A DNA stretch of 12,523 nt from positions 1 through 12,523 of the forward strand of contig JALVDQ010000150.1 of assembly GCA_027008885.1 (NCBI GenBank), given 5' to 3'. Of this stretch, positions 7,272 to 12,523 are shown in pieces; the first letter of the stretch is position 1, and each line of letters begins with the position of its first letter. A program made the position numbers and the translations under genes. The DNA is from Thiotrichaceae bacterium. GTDB taxonomy: Bacteria; Pseudomonadota; Gammaproteobacteria; Thiotrichales; Thiotrichaceae. Below the pieces are notes generated by a model that worked only from the letters and a program-made list of their open reading frames with translations, did no database searches and was not told where the DNA came from.

Positions 7272-9577
7272 TATCTTAATACTCCAGCTTTTTTTATTGC
7301 ATTAATACCATTAAGAGCATCCCTGGAAGCAGGATTGATAGCGAGCGCACGCTGGTAATATTCAAAAGAAGAGTTAAATAGACCATACTTTTGATCAAAG
7401 GCAGCCAGTAAAACCCAATATCGGGATAATCTTTCCACACCGGTTTTGTAGCGATTTGCCAATGAAATAAAATGTTCAAAATTTATATCATCAGAAAGAT
7501 CAAAACTTAGCTGCAATCCTCTTAATAACAAGCTGCTACTTTTGGTTCTTTTGACTCCCTGACTCAGGGTAGACAGCGCCAGAGAATTTTGTCCCAAATC
7601 TTCCTGCAAAATGCTAAGCCGCATATACTGAAGTTCCCGTACCCGCCTGGATCGTTGATAACGTCTCTTTAACAAACGGGAATAGTAAGCTGCAGCACTT
7701 TTTCTGTATTTATACTGCCAGGCAATTTCTGCCATGATTGACAAATGGCGCGTACTAATCTCTTTATCCCAGGATTTTTTATTTTTAAGCCATAATTTAT
7801 AGGCGGACTTTTTCTTGCCAAGAAGCCAATAAAGTTCAAACTGACTTAAACTGGATACTTTGCTTGCGCCAAAAATTTTATCTATGTCTTTCCAGGTACG
7901 CAGTGATGCAGAATATTCTTTCCCGGCGGACAACCATTTGGCGAGTGTAATATAAAGCGCCTTATCCGGCTTATGTGAAGATAAATAGTTTTGCAAAAAA
8001 CTAATTGCCTGTTTCTTATTATCATTATTAAGCAAATGATAAAAAACATCGTAAACAGCCTGCCTCGGCAAATCGCCTGTCTCGGCAAGATTTATTAACA
8101 CTTCCAGCGCTTTTTTATTAAGACTTGCCTGCGCTACAGCTATCAAACGCAGCCTGTTTTCCGCCGTTTTTTCCTGCTGATAAATCCATAACCATTTATC
8201 CAGTGCAAAATCATAATTATCCCTGGCTGCTTCAATATCTGCCCATAACTTCTGTGGAGCCAAACTGTCAGGGTATTTCTCTAATGCTTTTTTTACATAG
8301 AATACTGACTTGTTATAACGTTTCCCGGCAAGTTCTATTTTTGCCTGACGCAGCAAGCCACTCAGCGAGTGTGGATTAGCCTTTAAATAACCTGAATTAA
8401 TATTCCTTGCAATATCATACTTTCCCTCTTTTAAAGAAACATAAACTGCTTTATTAATTAAACGCTGATCATTTGGAAAAGCTTTTAGGAATTCAAGTAT
8501 CAGCTTAAGTGCTTTATCAGCTTTATTTCCCTTGATATAAAGGTCAACCAAAGCTTGATTAATGCTCCATTGATCACCTTTATTTGAGTTATTTACAGTT
8601 GACCTTGCTTCTAGTAATAAATTAATCGCCTCGTCATCATTACCCGCAACCGAACTCCAGTGGGATGCTTTTTCATACCAGCTTTGCTGTTGATTTACAG
8701 ACGAGTTCTTCGCCAAATATTGAAACAAATAGGTAGCAATTTGCGGGTAGCCCAAATTCGCACTTTTTTTTGCGATGATATCCAGGTTTTTGGGGTACTT
8801 CTCAGGTTGTTGCTTAACCTGATTCAAAAATGTTTCGATTTGCTGAAACTGCCCTGCCCGCTCCAGTGCCGAGAGCCATTTTTCAGTATACAAGCGTAAT
8901 TGCGGTTTGGAATAGACCGTATCCAGAGCTTTTTTATAAAGAAAAACCGCTTTATCATCATAACGGCTTTGAGTCGCCAAATCGCCCGCGAGGCCATACC
9001 ATTTTGCCTTGTCTTGCAAATTATTTTGCGCCAGGCGCTGATAAAATTCACTCGAGAGTGGAAGCAAACCAAAGGCTTTACTTGATTCAGCCAGTTTTAT
9101 CAATAAAGCATCAGGTATTTTGTCATATTTTGACAAGCTTATAAGCTGTTGACGAACTTTGTATTTTAATATTATTCGTTCTTCTTTATCCTGAGACTCA
9201 TAATATTTACCCATCTTGTTATTTAAGGTTACAAATTCATATTCCAGAACTGAGTCGTCTGCCAGTTTTTTTGGCGTCAGTTTTTTAGAGAGCAGTCTTC
9301 CTGATTCCTCCCACAAACTCTTGTTTGTTAATAAGCTGGCAAGATATAAAACATCTTTAGCAGGAGGATTATTTTTATCCAGCATTTGATAATAAAAAGT
9401 CTTTATGCGACTGGAAAACTGCTCCTTAAGAACAGGAACCTTCTGGCTATTTAAATAGTGCGCTGACTTCCATGGAAACAGGGCAAACAAGAGTATTAAC
9501 ACGATCCCAAGTACAAGTAATAATAGCTTGAGCGTAAATAATCTGGGGGGCGTATTGTCTTTTATTTTAATATTCAT
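7271..9577 (-). CDS. pelB: PelB-like periplasmic TPR scaffold without the porin domain
   Basis: This 768-residue protein has one N-terminal membrane anchor (about 16-35, LKLLLLVLGIVLILLFALF) and then an almost entirely helical body of TPR-like repeats, for example SSFEYYQRALAINPASRDALNGI near the C-terminus. P. aeruginosa PelB (about 1190 aa) has the same anchor and TPR array, followed by a C-terminal beta-barrel of about 300 residues that exports Pel. Here the protein stops after the last TPR, so the barrel is absent from this polypeptide. A strong ribosome binding site (AAGGAGG) lies 9 nt before the ATG, 17 nt after pelA, and the stop overlaps the pelD start. The likely role is bridging the inner-membrane synthase to an outer-membrane pore and positioning PelA. 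Confidence 0.85.
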   Translation of the reverse strand: MNIKIKDNTPPRLFTLKLLLLVLGIVLILLFALFPWKSAHYLNSQKVPVLKEQFSSRIKTFYYQMLDKNNPPAKDVLYLASLLTNKSLWEESGRLLSKKLTPKKLADDSVLEYEFVTLNNKMGKYYESQDKEERIILKYKVRQQLISLSKYDKIPDALLIKLAESSKAFGLLPLSSEFYQRLAQNNLQDKAKWYGLAGDLATQSRYDDKAVFLYKKALDTVYSKPQLRLYTEKWLSALERAGQFQQIETFLNQVKQQPEKYPKNLDIIAKKSANLGYPQIATYLFQYLAKNSSVNQQQSWYEKASHWSSVAGNDDEAINLLLEARSTVNNSNKGDQWSINQALVDLYIKGNKADKALKLILEFLKAFPNDQRLINKAVYVSLKEGKYDIARNINSGYLKANPHSLSGLLRQAKIELAGKRYNKSVFYVKKALEKYPDSLAPQKLWADIEAARDNYDFALDKWLWIYQQEKTAENRLRLIAVAQASLNKKALEVLINLAETGDLPRQAVYDVFYHLLNNDNKKQAISFLQNYLSSHKPDKALYITLAKWLSAGKEYSASLRTWKDIDKIFGASKVSSLSQFELYWLLGKKKSAYKLWLKNKKSWDKEISTRHLSIMAEIAWQYKYRKSAAAYYSRLLKRRYQRSRRVRELQYMRLSILQEDLGQNSLALSTLSQGVKRTKSSSLLLRGLQLSFDLSDDINFEHFISLANRYKTGVERLSRYWVLLAAFDQKYGLFNSSFEYYQRALAINPASRDALNGINAIKKAGVLR

Positions 9578-9594
9578 CCCTAATAGCCTCCTTG

Positions 9595-10800
9595 TTACTC
9601 GGATTTCTCCTTCAGTTTCACCTTAGCCTTTGCTGTTAACGGAATAAAAGGCACTCCTTCCTTTATCTGGTTTCGCAACCATTTCTTGTAAGCATTTGAT
9701 TGCGAATCAAAAGGCAATGCCGTCATAATACTGATATATCTTCTTATCATATGACCAGGCGGCAAGCCTGACTGGATATCATGAATTTTTATTTTCTCGC
9801 CTTTTTCCCTGTACTTATCAATAATTGACTTATATTTCTTGTTTAACAAAGGGGCTTGTTTATCTTTATGACTATCAACCAGCAATAAATTTGTATCAGG
9901 CTGTAGTTGTAAAATTCCATATCCGGCAATATCCAGTGAGGCAATTGAAATCCAGGGAATAAAGCCTTCTTTTGCAATACGGGTAGCCAGCTCTTGCATC
10001 TTTTGCGGATCATTAGGTGGAGCATAATCAATGATAATGACATCAATTGATAAATCTTTTTTAATCTTATTTAACTTGTTTATCAGCCACTCCTGATCAT
10101 TTTTCGAGGTTTCTTTATAGACCTTATTGACATTGTCCCAGCTTGCAAATAAGGATTCTGCCAATACCGCTTCTAACTGATCACCAATATTATGCACAAC
10201 CTCAAAACCACGATTTGAAATGAAGCGCATTTCAGGATATTTCTTATGTATTTTTGCCAATAAGCTGACAAGACCTTTTATCTGTTTTTCTCGCTGTTTT
10301 TCATCTTTGGCATAGAGATAGAAGCTATCCATCGTATCAAGAAACAGCCCCCGGTAACCTGCTTTCCAGAGTGGTGTAACGACAGAATCCACAACAAAAT
10401 TCTGCCAACCTGAGGAAGCAAGATCCATAACTTTGCTATCCCAGACTTTATTTTCTCCAATAATCCAGTCTTTCTTGATCTTTTTAAACCACTTTCGGGT
10501 AGGTGACACCTCACCAATACTTACATACGCAAAAACACTACCACCACCTGCTTTCAATGCCTTTAATTCTTCAGGTTTAACATTGCCAGACTCCACAATA
10601 ATCCTGCTGTACCGAGATAAAATCCGGGTTGGCAAGTTGCTACCATAAAAAACAGCGGTACTTTTATTTGCATCAATTGCACTCAAAATTGAATCCTTTT
10701 TTTCATCTGGATTTTTTTCTGTATTCTTTTCGGCAAGCAAAGAGAAAGTTAAACTTAAGAGCAATACAGCAAGGGAAACACGACTCAATATGTTAAACAT
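9595..10800 (-). CDS. pelA: PelA-like periplasmic glycoside hydrolase (GH114 type), lacking the deacetylase
   Basis: I chose ATG 10800 (401 aa) over an in-frame TTG at 10806, because GGAG lies 7 nt before the ATG and only 1 nt before the TTG. Residues 1-23 form a signal peptide. The TIM-barrel hydrolase part (about 45-300) shows AYVSIGE (91-97), GLFLDTMDS (151-159, D155 the likely catalytic acid) and AESLFASWD (214-222, E215). These parallel D160 and E218 of P. aeruginosa PelA, an endo-alpha-1,4-N-acetylgalactosaminidase. Residues about 303-388 look like half of the alpha/beta domain that follows in PelA (LLLVDS, KIKIHDI, RYISIMTA, YKKWLRNQIKEGVPFIPL). The protein then ends in a lysine-rich tail. 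P. aeruginosa PelA is about 950 residues and also carries a deacetylase, absent here. It is the first gene of the tight operon. Confidence 0.92.
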   Translation of the reverse strand: MFNILSRVSLAVLLLSLTFSLLAEKNTEKNPDEKKDSILSAIDANKSTAVFYGSNLPTRILSRYSRIIVESGNVKPEELKALKAGGGSVFAYVSIGEVSPTRKWFKKIKKDWIIGENKVWDSKVMDLASSGWQNFVVDSVVTPLWKAGYRGLFLDTMDSFYLYAKDEKQREKQIKGLVSLLAKIHKKYPEMRFISNRGFEVVHNIGDQLEAVLAESLFASWDNVNKVYKETSKNDQEWLINKLNKIKKDLSIDVIIIDYAPPNDPQKMQELATRIAKEGFIPWISIASLDIAGYGILQLQPDTNLLLVDSHKDKQAPLLNKKYKSIIDKYREKGEKIKIHDIQSGLPPGHMIRRYISIMTALPFDSQSNAYKKWLRNQIKEGVPFIPLTAKAKVKLKEKSE

Positions 10801-11035
10801 AATCAAGCTCCATTTTTTTAGATAATATGAACTTGTCCGGGGAATAGTGAGTCTACTGCGAGGAAACTCATATTCCAGACAAGCTTTAATTCTTTCGAGT
10901 ATCTTTTTGGCTATACAACTATTGCGTCAATCTCTTGAAGCCCGAACCTCAATATCTTCTAACTAATAATTAGAATTACCTTTTTATTGTAATATTTATA
11001 ATTTAGAGGTAGTTAGCAGTAGCTAATTAATATTA
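10801..11035. other. Intergenic region between the barrel gene and pelA
   Basis: This 235-bp AT-rich gap holds no credible gene. It contains a palindromic element (10831-10885) about 30 bp upstream of the pelA start, a weak stem TTAGC-AGTA-GCTAA near 11013-11026, and the pelA ribosome binding site. The gap separates the barrel gene from the otherwise packed pel block, so pelA may have its own promoter here, but no convincing -35/-10 pair was found. Confidence 0.6.
10831..10885. repeat. Palindromic element copy B (55 bp)
   Basis: The arms ACTTGTCCGGGGAATA (10831-10846) and TATTCCAGACAAGCT (10871-10885) form an imperfect inverted repeat. The internal string AATAGTGAGTCTACTGCG matches the copy at 1896-1977 with one substitution, but the inner palindrome of that copy is missing. 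It lies in the pelA leader, so on the minus strand it would fold just before the pelA ribosome binding site. Confidence 0.7.
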
Positions 11036-12046
11036 TTAATAATGAGAGTATGCAAAAGATACTCCTACTCGTTTGCCATCCCAGTCGACACCATCACGGG
11101 TAGATTTAAGGTACATGGCATCAGCCTTTACATGACTATTTTGATTCAAACTAAAGTCGGCTCCTACACCTGCGGTATAACCCGAAGCCCAAGTTTGACC
11201 TGCTTCTTTGGTGCGATTCACACTCCCTGATACATTCACACTCAACTTTTTACTCACAGGAAAATTACCATTCGCAATTAAAGCGTAGGATTTATAATCC
11301 GTTGGAGACCAATAATTATTTTTCTTTTCATCATAAGAAAGTGACTGTACCTCGGCACCCGCCCAAACCCACGGAACATCAGGAGAAATACCATAAAGAA
11401 GTGCTGCGCGTTTATGCCTTGATGCATTTCCATCGCTAAGTTTTCTACGCTGTACACTACCTTCAGCAATTACCCTTCTGGATACACGCCACGAAGCGGA
11501 GAGTTTTGTCGTTTTTCCCGAGAGCAACTGGTTTTCGTCATCTGTAATAATTGCTTCCTTAAACAGGAAGTCATCACTATGCTCCAAAGAAACTGTTGCA
11601 TTACCCGTTGGTTTAGCGCTTACCCGCGCCTTGTATTTAACATGATTTTTACGTTTGTCAGTACGGTGATTATCCAGATAGACCGCACCAACACTCACTT
11701 CCGTTTCAATATGATTATATTTCTGAGTTAATCCTGCTGTAATTTCATTGCCATCATATTTATCCCTTTCCGAGCCATCCACAATATAATAATGATGAGC
11801 ACTCACCTTTGCCCTGGTATTTTTATTAATATGGGTGTAACTTACAGACTCATCTTCAAACTTGATATCATTGCTATCTTCATAGGAAGTAGCCGCCGCT
11901 TCAAACACGCCATCTATAGAATTTTGAGGGGCGGCAAAAGCGGGGATTGAAATACCCAGCAACACAGTTCCAGTCAATGCGTGCTGACCAAGTTTAATAA
12001 TTATTTTTCCTTTCTCTATTTTATTTACCTTATCTACGTTATCCAT
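11036..12046 (-). CDS. Putative outer-membrane beta-barrel protein; candidate export pore
   Basis: This is a 336-residue secreted protein. The signal peptide has an unusually long charged N-region (1-18), a hydrophobic core (about 21-35) and a cleavage site after AFA (36-38). The mature part (about 298 aa) alternates polar and hydrophobic residues in short strands separated by charged turns (SVSYTHI, ETEVSVGAVYL, KLSASWRV, KLSVNVSGSVN, VKADAMYL). It ends with the strand VGVSFAYSHY, with a C-terminal tyrosine, as is usual for barrels inserted by the BAM complex. The size is close to the C-terminal porin domain of P. aeruginosa PelB, which is missing from the TPR protein of this operon, so it may be that domain as a separate gene. 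I could not recognise a family signature; an unrelated porin remains possible. Ribosome binding is unremarkable (a purine run GGGAAGAGAG). Confidence 0.7.
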   Translation of the reverse strand: MDNVDKVNKIEKGKIIIKLGQHALTGTVLLGISIPAFAAPQNSIDGVFEAAATSYEDSNDIKFEDESVSYTHINKNTRAKVSAHHYYIVDGSERDKYDGNEITAGLTQKYNHIETEVSVGAVYLDNHRTDKRKNHVKYKARVSAKPTGNATVSLEHSDDFLFKEAIITDDENQLLSGKTTKLSASWRVSRRVIAEGSVQRRKLSDGNASRHKRAALLYGISPDVPWVWAGAEVQSLSYDEKKNNYWSPTDYKSYALIANGNFPVSKKLSVNVSGSVNRTKEAGQTWASGYTAGVGADFSLNQNSHVKADAMYLKSTRDGVDWDGKRVGVSFAYSHY

Positions 12047-12085
12047 GCCTGTATTCTCTCTTCCCTGCTGCCCGATAACTTTAAC

Positions 12086-12281
12086 ACTACGGGAAAAAAG
12101 ATTTTGTCATCTCATCCAGATAACAATGCTGTTTATCGGTCTAGTTGCCGACTATCAGGAGTAAGTGGTAGTAATCCAAAAAAGCTCAAAGAAATGGATA
12201 TACACTCGTTTTGCAAGTGCAATAGGGTTACTAAGTATCTAATACCCATCCCCCCTGTTTTTCACATATTTTTCCCGTAGT
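12086..12281. mobile_element. Possible MITE-like element bounded by 13-bp perfect inverted repeats
   Basis: ACTACGGGAAAAA (12086-12098) is repeated as its exact reverse complement at 12269-12281, bounding 196 bp with no gene. No target-site duplication is evident at the flanks (TTAAC on the left, TGAGG on the right). The length and non-coding content fit a miniature inverted-repeat element, but chance or a pair of independent REP-type half-sites is also possible. Confidence 0.4.
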
Positions 12282-12320
12282 TGAGGAACGAAACACAGAA
12301 ACACTGCTTAACTATGTGCA

Positions 12321-12354
12321 ATTCCCGTATTCCACAGGCTTCATACGAGCTACG
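12321..12354. repeat. REP-like hairpin sequence
   Basis: On the minus strand the sequence runs TAGCTCGTATGAAGCC, then TGTGGAATACGGGAAT. The arms CTCGTAT and ATACGGG pair around a short loop with one G-T-type mismatch. It resembles an AT-shifted version of the REP-type repeats (GTAGCCCGGATGAAGCG...GGAATCCGGG) that are widespread between genes in gammaproteobacteria. The nearby CCCGTAG/CTACGGG ends at 12086 and 12274 may belong to the same family. Confidence 0.5.
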
Positions 12355-12405
12355 TTGCTGTTCTCTGTCCTCTGTCTTCTGCCACCCATCCCCCTGTTTT
12401 TTATA

Positions 12406-12446
12406 TATACTGCGACCTTCAATTAGTGATTGAAGGCTGCAGTATA
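12406..12446. repeat. 18-bp imperfect inverted repeat
   Basis: TATACTGCGACCTTCAAT (12406-12423) and ATTGAAGGCTGCAGTATA (12429-12446) are reverse complements at 16 of 18 positions, with a 5-nt loop. No U-tract follows on either strand, so it is not a typical intrinsic terminator. It could be an element end, an mRNA stem-loop or a large operator. Confidence 0.6.
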
Positions 12447-12523
12447 CGACCCACAAAGCAGCCCTTGATAAACTCTTGACACTTCAGTTTCAGATTTTTG
12501 ATAAAAAATCAGTTATTGGGGGT

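Larger units (their letters stand above)
12047..12523. other. Gene-free repeat-rich leader upstream of the barrel gene
   Basis: No coding sequence is credible; a 64-codon open frame on the minus strand here runs through repeats. The region contains a 13-bp inverted repeat bounding 196 bp, a REP-like hairpin, runs of CTGTCCT/CTGTCTT (about 12363-12383), a direct repeat of ACCCATCCCC(C)CTGTTTTT (12244 and 12384), an 18-bp imperfect palindrome, and near the right edge an A/T stem-loop (12491-12512). Any promoter of the pel cluster should lie here, but none stands out by eye. Confidence 0.65.

Noticed and set aside
8830..9144. A 104-codon plus-strand open frame and neighbouring plus-strand frames opposite the TPR gene
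   Set aside because: They lie antisense within a clear 768-codon gene and look like shadows; no ribosome binding site or domain is seen.
10801..10806. TTG start for the PelA-like protein, giving 403 residues
   Set aside because: The GGAG ribosome binding site would be only 1 nt from the TTG; the ATG at 10800 has normal 7-nt spacing and gives a typical signal peptide.
10887..10935. Possible sigma-70 promoter for pelA (TTGACG near 10930 followed by TATAGC)
   Set aside because: The spacing between the two boxes is about 9 bp, too short for a normal promoter, and no alternative -10 fits at 16-18 bp.
11981..12280. A 99-codon plus-strand open frame across the start of the barrel gene
   Set aside because: It overlaps the signal-peptide region of the barrel gene antisense and continues through repeats, with no protein-like features.
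12262..12456. A 64-codon open frame on the minus strand upstream of the barrel gene
   Set aside because: It runs through the REP-like hairpin and the CTGTCCT/CTGTCTT repeats, has no convincing ribosome binding site and no recognisable protein character.
12491..12512. Stem-loop CAGATTTTT/AAAAATC near the right edge as a terminator
   Set aside because: The stem is almost all A/T and no U-tract follows on either strand, so terminator function is not supported.

Overview
The window holds a Pel-type exopolysaccharide operon, read entirely from the minus strand, in an AT-rich Gram-negative bacterium. Signal peptides, a predicted outer-membrane beta-barrel and an inner-membrane/TPR scaffold all point to a two-membrane cell. 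A gammaproteobacterium is my best guess, but no phylogenetic marker is present to confirm it.

Layout in the direction of transcription (right to left): 12523-12047 is a gene-free, repeat-rich leader with REP-like hairpins, a 13-bp inverted repeat and an 18-bp imperfect palindrome. 12046-11036 encodes a secreted 336-aa protein that looks like a beta-barrel. A 235-bp gap follows, carrying a small palindromic element. The tight block pelA(hydrolase part)-pelB(TPR part)-pelD-pelE-pelF-pelG then runs from 10800 to 2130 with gaps of 17 nt or less, or overlaps. A 444-bp gap (2129-1686) carries two more copies of the palindromic element. Last comes a gene whose 3' end lies beyond the left edge; it encodes a secreted protein with three tandem CBM9/DOMON-like repeats followed by the start of another alpha/beta domain.

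How the genes would work together, by analogy with Pseudomonas aeruginosa Pel: PelF (cytosolic GT4 enzyme) polymerises the sugar, and PelD, PelE and PelG form the inner-membrane synthase/transport complex. The TPR protein bridges the periplasm, PelA trims the polymer there, and an outer-membrane barrel exports it.

The locus departs from the classical seven-gene pelABCDEFG in several ways. PelA ends after its hydrolase domain and part of the next alpha/beta domain, so the deacetylase is missing. PelB ends after its TPRs, and a barrel of about the right size is a separate gene at the head of the cluster. There is no pelC, because the pelB stop overlaps the pelD start. The c-di-GMP RxxD motif of PelD appears degenerate (KGIS). 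The terminal CBM9-repeat gene may supply missing activities. These points rest on reading by eye without database searches.
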